DNA of 64,000 nt from Rhizobium sp. Leaf371 (lineage in GTDB: Bacteria > Pseudomonadota > Alphaproteobacteria > Rhizobiales > Rhizobiaceae): the NCBI RefSeq assembly GCF_001424045.1, contig NZ_LMQB01000003.1:62001-126000 (forward strand), read 5' to 3'. Position 1 is the first letter of the stretch. Each line of letters begins with the position of its first letter. Both the position numbers and the translations under genes were made by a program. The notes beneath the pieces are model-generated. The model was not told the DNA's origin. It saw nothing but the letters and a program-made list of their open reading frames with translations, and searched no databases. Shown in pieces: positions 54,448 to 63,559 of the stretch.

Positions 54448-55743
54448 ATGACGTCCCTGAACCCCGACAGTCCCGCCCTCCTCGTCCGCCGCGGCCGCAT
54501 CGCCGGGCCGGATAGTTTCTCCCCCGTCGATCTGCGGCTGTCGGAGGCGCGCATCGCGGTGATTGCGCCGGCGGGCACGCTTGCGCCCGAGCCGGGCGAG
54601 ACCGTGATCGAGGCCGACGACGGCATCGTGCTTCCGGCCTTCGTGGATCTGCACACCCATCTCGACAAGGGCCACACCACGCCGCGCCAGCCCAATCCGG
54701 ACGGCAGCTTCATGGGCGCGCTGACGGCGGTGTCCGCCGATCGTGTCGCCAACTGGACGGCCGCCGATGTCGAGGCGCGGATGGAGTTCGCCCTGCGCTG
54801 CGCTTACGCCCATGGGACCGCGGCGATCCGCACGCATCTGGATTCCGCACCGCCGCAACACGGGATCTCCTGGCCGGTCTTTGCCCGGATGCGGGAGAGA
54901 TGGGCCGGACGGATCGAGCTTCAGGCAACCGCCCTCTGCGGCCCCGACCATTTGCTGGACACGGCGCTGGTCGAGGAGCTCGCCCAGACGGCGAAGGCGC
55001 ATGGCGGGTCGCTCGGCGGGGCGATCTCGGTGTTCGACAAAGCGGGTGAGGCGATCGCCAATCTTATCGATGCCGCCGGCCGCCATGGTCTCGATCTCGA
55101 CCTGCACATCGACGAAAGCGGCGACAGCGCCTCGCGCAGCCTCTCGGTGCTCGCCGACCGGGTGCTCGAGACCGGCTTTTCCGGCCGTGTGCTCGCCGGC
55201 CATTGCTGCTCGCTTGCGGTGCTTGCGGGCGAGGACGCGAAGGCGACCATCGCGCGGGTGGCGGAGGCCGGCATCGCGGTCGTGTCACTGCCCATGTGTA
55301 ACCTCTATCTCCAGGACCGCGTGGCGGGGCGCACGCCGCGCTGGCGGGGCGTCACGCTGCTGCGCGAACTGAAGGCGGCCGGCGTCGCGGTGTCGCTAGC
55401 GTCCGACAACACGCGCGACCCCTTCTATGCCTATGGCGATCTCGACATGCTGGAGGTGCTGCGCGAAAGCGTGCGCATCGGCCATCTGGATCACCCCGCC
55501 GACAGGCTCGCCGACTGGTTTTCCGCGATTGCCGCCGTGCCGGCACGGACCGGCGGCTTTGCCTATGGCGGCACGCTCGCTCCCGGCGCCCCGGCCGATC
55601 TCGTGGTCGTGCGCGCCCGCACGCCCGGCGAGCTGTTCTCCCGCCCGCAGGCAGACCGCACGGTGATCCGCGCCGGCGCGGTCATTTCCGCAAGGCTTCC
55701 CGACTATCGCGACCTCGACCCCATTCTCGGAGTGACATCATGA
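54448..55743 (+). CDS. Cytosine-deaminase-like metal-dependent amidohydrolase
   Basis: 431 residues. Amidohydrolase metal motifs: F-V-D-L-H-T-H-L-D-K (His69, His71), D-L-H-I-D-E-S-G (His/Glu), A-G-H-C-C and L-A-S-D-N (Asp). The L-D-K-G-H and H-x-x-E features are those of CodA-type deaminases acting on cytosine, isocytosine or related heterocycles. Linked to a THI5-type importer and FAD oxidase, so it may deaminate or open the imported ring. Its stop overlaps the oxidase start by four bases. Confidence 0.88.
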   Translation: MTSLNPDSPALLVRRGRIAGPDSFSPVDLRLSEARIAVIAPAGTLAPEPGETVIEADDGIVLPAFVDLHTHLDKGHTTPRQPNPDGSFMGALTAVSADRVANWTAADVEARMEFALRCAYAHGTAAIRTHLDSAPPQHGISWPVFARMRERWAGRIELQATALCGPDHLLDTALVEELAQTAKAHGGSLGGAISVFDKAGEAIANLIDAAGRHGLDLDLHIDESGDSASRSLSVLADRVLETGFSGRVLAGHCCSLAVLAGEDAKATIARVAEAGIAVVSLPMCNLYLQDRVAGRTPRWRGVTLLRELKAAGVAVSLASDNTRDPFYAYGDLDMLEVLRESVRIGHLDHPADRLADWFSAIAAVPARTGGFAYGGTLAPGAPADLVVVRARTPGELFSRPQADRTVIRAGAVISARLPDYRDLDPILGVTS

Positions 55744-57140
55744 CGCTCGACGCTTTCCGCAACGCCATCGGCTCCATTGCGGTCGAGGACAATCCGAAGC
55801 TCGTCCAGAAGAAGAGCCGCGATTTCTACTGGTACTCGCCGGTGCTGAAACGCCAGCTCGACCATGTCACGGCGGACCTGATCGTCACGCCGAAATCGGA
55901 GCAAGAGGTGGTGGAGGTTCTCGCCGCCGCCTATCGTCACGACATCGCCATCACCCCGCGCGGGGCCGGCACCGGCAATTACGGGCAGGCCATGCCGCTG
56001 TCGGGCGGCGTCGTGCTCAACCTTGCGGACATGAACCGGATCATCGAGACCAGCCCGGTGCATGTGCGCGCCGAGACCGGCGTCATCCTCGAGAAGATCG
56101 ACCAGCAGACCCGGGTGGCGCATGGCAGCGAGATCCGGTTTTTCCCCTCGACCTACCGCACGGCCACCGTCGGCGGTTTCGTCGCCGGCGGTTCCGGCGG
56201 CGTCGGCTCTATCCGCTGGGGCGGGCTGCGGGCGCTCGGCAACATTCTCGGCCTCACCGTCGTCACCTGCGAGGAGACGCCGCGGGTGCTCAAGATCGAG
56301 GGTGCCGACATCCTGAAGGTCGCCCATGCCTATGGCACCAACGGCATCATCACCGACGTGACCCTGCCGCTGACCGCCGCCTATGACTGGATCGACAGCC
56401 TCGTCGGCTTCCCCGACGTAATGGCGGCGACCCGTTTCGCCGAGGCGCTGGCCTGCCAGGACGGCATCCTCACCAAGGAGATCGCCGTCGTCGCGTCGCC
56501 CGTCGCTTACGACTATTTCCCACATTACCGCCGCTTCTTCGCGCGCGACACCTCGCTCGTCGTCGTCATCGCAGCGCCGCACGCGATGGACGCGCTGGCG
56601 CTTCTCGCCACCCATCACAAGGGCGATCTGATGTTCCGCTCGGACACCGTCGCGCCGGAGGAAAAGCGCCAGTTTCCGCCCGTCTACGAGCTCTGCTGGA
56701 ACCACACGACCATGCGTGGCCTGAAGGTCGATCCCTCGATCACCTATCTGCAGACGCAATATCCCGACGTCGACCATGTCCGGCGCATCCACGAGATGCT
56801 CGGCGACGAGATGCCGCTGCATCTGGAGATGATCCGATTCGACGGCCGCATCGTCTTTTCCGGCCTGCCGATCGTGCGTTTCACCACCGAAGAGCGGCTG
56901 GAGGAGATCATCGCCATCCACGAGACCAACGGCTGCCTCGTCTTCAATCCGCACCGCTACACGCTGGAAGAGGGCGGCATGAAGCGTACCGATGCGGGCC
57001 AGCTGGCCTTCAAGGGCGAGGCCGATCCGAAGGGGCTGCTCAACCCCGGCAAGATGGTCGCCTGGGAAAACCCGGACTATGATTTCAGCGCCCGTCGCAG
57101 CTGGGTGTTTGCCGGCCTGCAAAGCATGGACGCGGCGTGA
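55740..57140 (+). CDS. FAD-binding oxidoreductase (GlcD/VAO type)
   Basis: 466 residues. The FAD-binding PCMH domain is near the N-terminus: P-R-G-A-G-T-G-N-Y-G-Q and G-G-V-V-L-N-L-A-D-M-N-R, then V-G-G-F-V-A-G-G-S-G-G-V-G-S. The C-terminal FAD-linked oxidase domain ends with N-P-G-K-M-V. Such enzymes oxidise hydroxy acids or ring carbons. Coupled by overlap to the deaminase-like gene and followed by a flavodoxin-fold reductase, it could oxidise a pyrimidine or other ring to the substrate of the ring-opening hydrolase; this is inference. Confidence 0.88.
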   Translation: MTLDAFRNAIGSIAVEDNPKLVQKKSRDFYWYSPVLKRQLDHVTADLIVTPKSEQEVVEVLAAAYRHDIAITPRGAGTGNYGQAMPLSGGVVLNLADMNRIIETSPVHVRAETGVILEKIDQQTRVAHGSEIRFFPSTYRTATVGGFVAGGSGGVGSIRWGGLRALGNILGLTVVTCEETPRVLKIEGADILKVAHAYGTNGIITDVTLPLTAAYDWIDSLVGFPDVMAATRFAEALACQDGILTKEIAVVASPVAYDYFPHYRRFFARDTSLVVVIAAPHAMDALALLATHHKGDLMFRSDTVAPEEKRQFPPVYELCWNHTTMRGLKVDPSITYLQTQYPDVDHVRRIHEMLGDEMPLHLEMIRFDGRIVFSGLPIVRFTTEERLEEIIAIHETNGCLVFNPHRYTLEEGGMKRTDAGQLAFKGEADPKGLLNPGKMVAWENPDYDFSARRSWVFAGLQSMDAA

Positions 57141-57143
57141 GCC

Positions 57144-57749
57144 ATGGCGCGCATCCTTCTCATCCACGCCCATCCGGTCGAGACCAGCTACAGCGCGCAA
57201 TTGCGCGACGTCGCCCGAAAGGCGCTGGAGGAGCAGGGGCACGAGATCGACCTGCTCTCGCTCTATGACGAGGGCTTCGATGCGGTTCTGTCGCGCGAGG
57301 AGCGGCTGAACTATCACGACGAGGCGATCAACATCACCCCGGCCATCGCGCCCTATGTCGCGCGCGTCCGCGCCGCCGATGCGATCGTGCTCGTCCATCC
57401 CGTCTGGAATTTCGGGCTGCCGGCCATTCTCAAGGGGTTCTTCGACCGGGTCTTCGTGCCGGGCGTCGCCTTCACCCTGGCGCGAGGCGACAAGGGCAAG
57501 CTCGTCCGCATTCTGCACAATGTCCAGTCGGTCGCGGTCATCACCACCTATGGCGGCCCGCGCTTCCGGGCCATGCTGGTCGGCGACCCGCCACGCAAAG
57601 TCGCACGCCGCGTTCTCTGGGCGATCTTCCGCCCGAAAAAACCTGTACGCTATCTCGCACTTTACAATATGAACGGCAACGGGGTGGCCGAACTCGATGC
57701 CTTCAAGGCGAAGGTCGCCGCGGCGATGTCGACATTCGCGGCGCTCTAG
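57144..57749 (+). CDS. NAD(P)H-dependent flavodoxin-fold oxidoreductase
   Basis: 201 residues of the NQO1/KefF/MdaB family: I-L-L-I-H-A-H-P-V-E-T-S-Y at the N-terminus (FMN/FAD phosphate loop), V-L-V-H-P-V-W-N-F-G-L-P-A-I-L-K-G-F-F-D-R-V-F and T-T-Y-G-G-P-R. It transfers electrons from NAD(P)H to quinones or flavins and may recycle electrons with the upstream FAD enzyme. Three bases separate it from that gene. Confidence 0.88.
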   Translation: MARILLIHAHPVETSYSAQLRDVARKALEEQGHEIDLLSLYDEGFDAVLSREERLNYHDEAINITPAIAPYVARVRAADAIVLVHPVWNFGLPAILKGFFDRVFVPGVAFTLARGDKGKLVRILHNVQSVAVITTYGGPRFRAMLVGDPPRKVARRVLWAIFRPKKPVRYLALYNMNGNGVAELDAFKAKVAAAMSTFAAL

Positions 57750-57796
57750 AGGGCCTTGGCGAGACGGCGACCGGCGGAAGGGCGGGAAGAACGCAG

Positions 57797-58756
57797 ATGG
57801 CAGGCAGCATCGAACCGGCGATCACGGACGGCCTGGAGGGCGGCGAGCGGCGGCGCGGCGAGCTCGACATCCGTCAGTTGCGCGTGCTCAAGACCCTTCT
57901 GTCGGAAGTCAGCGTCTCGCGGACGGCCGCGATCCATGGCCTCAGCCAGCCGGCCGTCAGCCTGACGCTGCGCCGCTTCCGCTCGCTGACGGGCGACCCC
58001 CTTCTCGTGCGCAGCGGCACGGGCCTTGCCCCCACCCTGCGCGCGCAAGACATGGTCGCCCTGATCGACCGCGTCCTCGACGATATCGATCACCTCGTCG
58101 GTCGCGAAGCCGATTTCGAGCCGGAGACCTCGGAACGGGTGGTGCGGATCGTCGCGGCGACGAGCTTCACGCCGTTCCTCGTGCCGCGCCTCGTGCAGCA
58201 TCTGCGCCGGCACGCGCCCCGCATGGTGCTGGAAATGCTGCCCATGCCCAGCATCGCCGCCCTCCAGCAGCTTCTGGACGCGGGCGAAGTCGATATCGTT
58301 CTGGCCCACCGCCAGCCGAACTCTCCCCATCTGCGCGGCGAGACGCTGACGGAATGCCAGACCGTCTGCATGCTCGACCCCGGCCATCCCCTCGCCGGCG
58401 CCTCCCGCATCGCCATGGCGGACTATCTCGATCTCGAGCACCTCTCGCCCAACCCGCCCTCCGGCGCCGCCGTCAGCCCGATCGACGGACGCCTTGCCGA
58501 ACTCGGTCTCGCCCGGCGCATCCGCGCCAGCCTGTCGGAATATGCGCTGGTGCCCATGGTGCTGGCCGGCAGTGATCTCGTCTTCACCACCACCAAGCCC
58601 TTCGCGGACCAGTTCGCCGCGCGCTCTCACATCGCCGTCGTCGATGCGCCGGAAGAGTTCGGCGTCATGGCCGTCTATCTCTTCTGGCACGAGAGGGTCC
58701 ACCACTCGACCTTCAACGCATGGCTGCGCGGCCTCGTCAGGGGCATGCTCAATTAG
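57797..58756 (+). CDS. LysR-family transcriptional regulator
   Basis: 319 residues. The winged helix (V-S-V-S-R-T-A-A-I-H-G-L-S-Q-P-A-V-S-L-T-L-R-R-F-R) is preceded by about 22 extra residues, then the periplasmic-binding-like co-inducer domain. Closest in style to NodD/SyrM-type LysR proteins (L-R-V-L-K-T-L, F-R-S-L-T-G-D-P-L-L-V-R). Located at the end of the THI5-type operon on the same strand, it probably senses the pathway substrate or an intermediate. Confidence 0.9.
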   Translation: MAGSIEPAITDGLEGGERRRGELDIRQLRVLKTLLSEVSVSRTAAIHGLSQPAVSLTLRRFRSLTGDPLLVRSGTGLAPTLRAQDMVALIDRVLDDIDHLVGREADFEPETSERVVRIVAATSFTPFLVPRLVQHLRRHAPRMVLEMLPMPSIAALQQLLDAGEVDIVLAHRQPNSPHLRGETLTECQTVCMLDPGHPLAGASRIAMADYLDLEHLSPNPPSGAAVSPIDGRLAELGLARRIRASLSEYALVPMVLAGSDLVFTTTKPFADQFAARSHIAVVDAPEEFGVMAVYLFWHERVHHSTFNAWLRGLVRGMLN

Positions 58757-58808
58757 GGCTGTTCAGATCGCCGATGATGGCGTCATCGATCCTGACGACG
58801 GCATCTTT

Positions 58809-58834
58809 GAGAGAGAGAGAGAGAGAGAGAGAGA
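58809..58834 (+). repeat. (GA)13 dinucleotide tract
   Basis: Thirteen uninterrupted GA units end one base before the GTG start codon of the RNase H gene. The purine tract can serve as its Shine-Dalgarno region; length changes by slippage could alter translation. Confidence 0.9.
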
Positions 58835-58835
58835 C

Positions 58836-59339
58836 GTGATCGACATCTATGCGGACGGTTCCTTTCGGCCGAAGACCGCGACAGGTGGCTGGGCCTTCGT
58901 GGCGTTCCAGAAGGACCGCGAGATCCATCGGGCGCAGGGGTTTGCGCGCGGGCTGTCGAACAACACGTTCGAGCTTCGGGCTGTTCTGGAAGCGGCGCTC
59001 TGGATCGGGACCGACTGGATCGGACCGGACTGGATTGGGACAAACTGGGCCGGCGCTTCTGCCACGATCTGGACGGACTCGCGCCAGACGGTGACAGCCT
59101 GTCATGCCTCCCGGGCGATCTGGCGAAACAATGGCTGGCGCCGTCTGGAGGCGAACCCGAAGAAGCGGAAGCGCGTCATACAGGATGTGGCGTTGTGGCA
59201 GGCGCTCGACCGTCAACTCACGGCCAATCCCCGCATTGAAATCGCATGGTGTCGCGGACATGATGAAATCGCCGGCAACGAACTGGCCGATGCCCTGGCG
59301 CGGACGGCGGCAATGGCATCAAAGGCCAGCATCGGCTGA
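58836..59339 (+). CDS. RNase H-family protein with internal repeat
   Basis: 167 residues from GTG 58836. The four acidic residues of RNase HI are visible: Asp7 (Y-A-D-G-S-F), Glu46 (T-F-E-L), Asp81 (I-W-T-D-S-R) and Asp152 (G-N-E-L-A-D-A), plus W-C-R-G-H. A 15-bp unit repeated three times (59001-59045) inserts G-T-D-W-I-G-P-D-W-I-G-T-N-W into a loop after the Glu helix. It would cut RNA in RNA-DNA hybrids; as an RnhA-like accessory copy its role is unknown. The only upstream in-frame codons are the GA tract and non-family residues. Confidence 0.83.
   Translation: MIDIYADGSFRPKTATGGWAFVAFQKDREIHRAQGFARGLSNNTFELRAVLEAALWIGTDWIGPDWIGTNWAGASATIWTDSRQTVTACHASRAIWRNNGWRRLEANPKKRKRVIQDVALWQALDRQLTANPRIEIAWCRGHDEIAGNELADALARTAAMASKASIG
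59001..59045 (+). repeat. Three imperfect 15-bp tandem units inside the RNase H gene
   Basis: TGGATCGGGACCGAC, TGGATCGGACCGGAC and TGGATTGGGACAAAC. In frame each encodes W-I-G-x-D/N. They lie between the second and third catalytic acidic residues and lengthen a loop. Confidence 0.8.
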
Positions 59340-59454
59340 AGCATGTCGCGCCGAAGCGTTTCGCGGTTGCGACGAGCCTCCGTCGGGCACGGCCGGGATA
59401 TGCGCGCGCAATGGCCGCGTTGACTTGAGCGGATCCGCGACCCATGTCACCGGG

Positions 59455-60084
59455 ATGTCGAAGCGCGAGAAAGACGATGTCGAACTCCTGAGGACCTGGG
59501 CCTTGCCGTCCGCCGCCACGCTCGGCTCGTCGGTGCGCGCAAAGGGTCTTCTCCTCGAACTGCGGGCCCGCCTGCCCGCGTCCTCGAAGAAGCTGCTCGT
59601 TCTCGACGGCGGCGAGCTGGTGCTTGCGATGCCGGCAAAGGCCAAGACCGAATTCCATGCCGCAGCCGCCATCGTCTCCGCCGCCATGAAGGCGATCGAG
59701 AGCCTGCCGGTGATCCCCCGCGAGATCGAGGATATCCTGACGATCAAGCCGGGCGAGCGACATCGCTGGCTGGCAGATGGCCGGCTTCCGAGCGCGGGCA
59801 CGCGCACGGTCCGGCTGGCGGGCCGCGCGAAGAAGATCACCTTCCATGTCTTCGATGCGAATATCGTCGAAGAGCTTCTGAACAGCGGTGTCGTCGACGA
59901 ATGGCGAGACGAGGACAAGGCGACCGCGGCCGAGAACCGGCGTCGCGCCGCCTACAAGGCAAAACTGACGCGTTCTCTGCGAAAGGCCGAGACTGCCGCG
60001 CCACGTTCGACGCCGGGACCGGACGAGCCCTCGGCGGCGCTGGAGGACTGGGACGCGTTCGGACGCGACGGGCTCCTGCGCTGA
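59455..60084 (+). CDS. Hypothetical protein
   Basis: 209 residues from ATG 59455. N-terminal region is helical (A-A-T-L-G-S-S-V-R-A-K-G-L-L-L-E-L), the middle has I-K-P-G-E-R-H-R-W-L-A-D-G-R-L-P, reminiscent of small helix-turn-helix modules, and the C-terminus is charged and Ala/Lys/Arg-rich. I do not recognise the family. Coding-like codon use supports a real gene, possibly co-transcribed with the RNase H gene 115 bases upstream. Confidence 0.65.
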   Translation: MSKREKDDVELLRTWALPSAATLGSSVRAKGLLLELRARLPASSKKLLVLDGGELVLAMPAKAKTEFHAAAAIVSAAMKAIESLPVIPREIEDILTIKPGERHRWLADGRLPSAGTRTVRLAGRAKKITFHVFDANIVEELLNSGVVDEWRDEDKATAAENRRRAAYKAKLTRSLRKAETAAPRSTPGPDEPSAALEDWDAFGRDGLLR

Positions 60085-60218
60085 TCGGCGCGAGACGACT
60101 GGCACAGGCCGTCGCCGTGCAAGCCTTGATTGTCGGGGCCAGTCGAAGCCGTGCAGATCCTGAACGCCGGGCCTCGGCTTTCAGGATGTCCAGGCCCGTG
60201 ACGCGAAGCGCATGCGCC

Positions 60219-62360
60219 TCAATCGGGGAGCCGAACGACGGCGCATCCGTAAGGTCCGAGCGACAGATGCCCGGAAATGGCTTCGCCGGTCAGAAGGTCG
60301 ATGCCGGCCGGAAGGTCCGTCAGTTCGGTCGACGCCGCCTCCGTGTTCAGAAGGAACAGGAGCGTGCGGCCGTCGCCCTCGCGCAGGGTGGCCTCGACGT
60401 TTGCCGGCAGGTTCGGCACGAGCGGCGCGATGCCGACATCCGCCGAGAGCTGACCGACCAAGGCCTGAACGAGCGCATCCGTCAGGTAGGTGCCGACATA
60501 GATCGCCTGGCCCTTCCCCACCCGGCGCCGCGAGATGGCCGTGCGGCCGCCGAGGAACCGGTTGCTCCACTGGCCGATCGTTTCAACGTCCGGATCCGTT
60601 TCGAAGACCTCGTAGAGATGCGCCGCATCATACTCCGCATTGCCGATGGTCAGACGATAGCCGCGCCGGGCGGAGCTTGCAGGCAGACGCCGGGCCGGAA
60701 CGTGGAGCCCGAACTCCGGCCCCGGCATGCCGAAGAGACCGTCGGCGCCGGGTTCCGCCACGCGTCCGAATTCCTCCACGCGCACGCCGCAGAGGGCCGA
60801 GAGGCCCGGTCCCGGCGCAAGGGTGCGCGGAATGTGATTGTTCTCGTCCCGCGTTCCGGTCATCGCGCCGACCACCAGCGTGCCGCCATTGCGCACGAAG
60901 GCCTCGACATTCGCGTCCCATTCGCTCTTCCACATCACCCAATGCGGGATGTAGAGCAGCTTGACGCGCGAGAGATCGTCGGCCGGGTGAATGAACCCGC
61001 AGGCGATGCCGGTCTCGTAGCAATAGCGGTGCAGCCGGGTTCCGTCCTCGAGCGGGCTCGGCAGGCCCATGGGATAGGTCTTGTAAGCTTCCTGATTGTC
61101 GAAATCGGCACCAGCGATGGCGATATCCATGCGCACGGTCGTGCCCAGCAGATCCTGCCTGATGCGGGCGATATCGCCGGCAAATTGCATCGCCTCGCGA
61201 TAGCGTCGGCGGGGAACGTCGTCATGGTCGATGATGCCCATCCAGTAGATTTCTGCGCCGAAATGCGCCGGCCTCCAGCGGAAGAACAGAAGGCCGTCGG
61301 CACCGCGCGCCACGGAACTCAGCGCCATCCGCCGCATTTCCCCCGGCTCCGGGGTCATGGTGGAGAAGCCGGGCTGGCTGCCGAAGCCAGACGCCTGTTC
61401 CGGCACGATGAAGTTGCCGCTATAGGCGCGGCAGACATCGAGATGCAGGGCCTGCGTCGCCGCGTGGCCGCCGGTGCGGCGCATCTCGTCGTAGAGCATC
61501 GGGTAGATATCGAAGCCGATGAAGTCGAGATCCTCGCCGAACGGGCCGCGGAAGTCGATATCCTCCAGCCGGCCGAGATTGTGAAAGACGAACCAGTCCG
61601 GATTGACCGCGCGCAGGATCTCGACCTGATCGTGCTGGAACGCGGCGGTCGCGTCGGCCAGAAACCGGTGGTAGTCCTGGACATGGCCGGGGCTCGGGAA
61701 ACCGGGATTGGCGGCGCGGGGCGCGGTGATCTGGTCGAAGCCGTCATAGGCCGTTGCCCAGAAATTCCCGCCCCAGGCGACGTTCAGGGCGTCGATGCTG
61801 CCGTAGCGGCGTTCCAGATAGGCGCGGAACGCCACCTGCGTCTCCTGCGAATAGGAGGTCGAGACCGTCGTGTTCAGCTCGTTGTCGGTCTGCCAGCCGA
61901 TGATGTGCGGGTTGTCGCGGTAATGATCGGCCAGCGCCCGGGTAATGCGCCGGCTATGGACACGGTAGACCGCGCTGTTGGTGTCCGCATGCTGGCGGGA
62001 CCCATGGGTCGCGACCCTGTCGCGCTCGTCGACGCGCAGCACGTCCGGATATCGCGCCGTCAGCCAGCGGGGCGGCGTGGCGGTCGGGGTGCAGAAGATC
62101 GTCTTGATCCCGGCCGCGCCGAGGACGTCGATCGCGCGGTCGAACAGCGCAAAGTCGAACACGCCCTCGCTAGGCTCGAACAGGTGCCAGGCGAATTCGC
62201 CCAGCCGGACGACGTTGAAACCGGCCGCCGCCATGCGCTCGGCATCGCTCTGCCAGAGCGCCTCCTCGATGTGCTCGGGATAATGGGGAACGCCCAGCAG
62301 GAACTGGTCGAGATTGAGCGGGCGCCAGACCGAGAGAGGGGCCGGGGGAGTGCGCTTCAT
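60219..62360 (-). CDS. Beta-galactosidase, glycoside hydrolase family 42
   Basis: 713 residues from ATG 62360. GH42 features: G-V-P-H-Y-P-E-H near residue 23, acid/base Glu161 in T-D-N-E-L-N and nucleophile Glu321 in V-P-E-Q-A-S-G; then trimerisation and C-terminal domains. No signal peptide, so it hydrolyses galactosides in the cytoplasm after import. Downstream of CUT1 transporter genes on the same strand, consistent with a galacto-oligosaccharide or plant galactan fragment system. Confidence 0.92.
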   Translation of the reverse strand: MKRTPPAPLSVWRPLNLDQFLLGVPHYPEHIEEALWQSDAERMAAAGFNVVRLGEFAWHLFEPSEGVFDFALFDRAIDVLGAAGIKTIFCTPTATPPRWLTARYPDVLRVDERDRVATHGSRQHADTNSAVYRVHSRRITRALADHYRDNPHIIGWQTDNELNTTVSTSYSQETQVAFRAYLERRYGSIDALNVAWGGNFWATAYDGFDQITAPRAANPGFPSPGHVQDYHRFLADATAAFQHDQVEILRAVNPDWFVFHNLGRLEDIDFRGPFGEDLDFIGFDIYPMLYDEMRRTGGHAATQALHLDVCRAYSGNFIVPEQASGFGSQPGFSTMTPEPGEMRRMALSSVARGADGLLFFRWRPAHFGAEIYWMGIIDHDDVPRRRYREAMQFAGDIARIRQDLLGTTVRMDIAIAGADFDNQEAYKTYPMGLPSPLEDGTRLHRYCYETGIACGFIHPADDLSRVKLLYIPHWVMWKSEWDANVEAFVRNGGTLVVGAMTGTRDENNHIPRTLAPGPGLSALCGVRVEEFGRVAEPGADGLFGMPGPEFGLHVPARRLPASSARRGYRLTIGNAEYDAAHLYEVFETDPDVETIGQWSNRFLGGRTAISRRRVGKGQAIYVGTYLTDALVQALVGQLSADVGIAPLVPNLPANVEATLREGDGRTLLFLLNTEAASTELTDLPAGIDLLTGEAISGHLSLGPYGCAVVRLPD

Positions 62361-62395
62361 GGGATCTGTCCTCGTCGATGCAGGAAATAGACGTA

Positions 62396-63532
<1,137 letters not shown>

Positions 63533-63559
63533 CGCGGAGCCATCCTTTGCGGTGTCTGC

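Noticed and set aside
59901-62390. 829-codon plus-strand open frame
   Set aside because: Antisense to the GH42 beta-galactosidase, which has both catalytic Glu motifs; the plus-strand translation is low-complexity.
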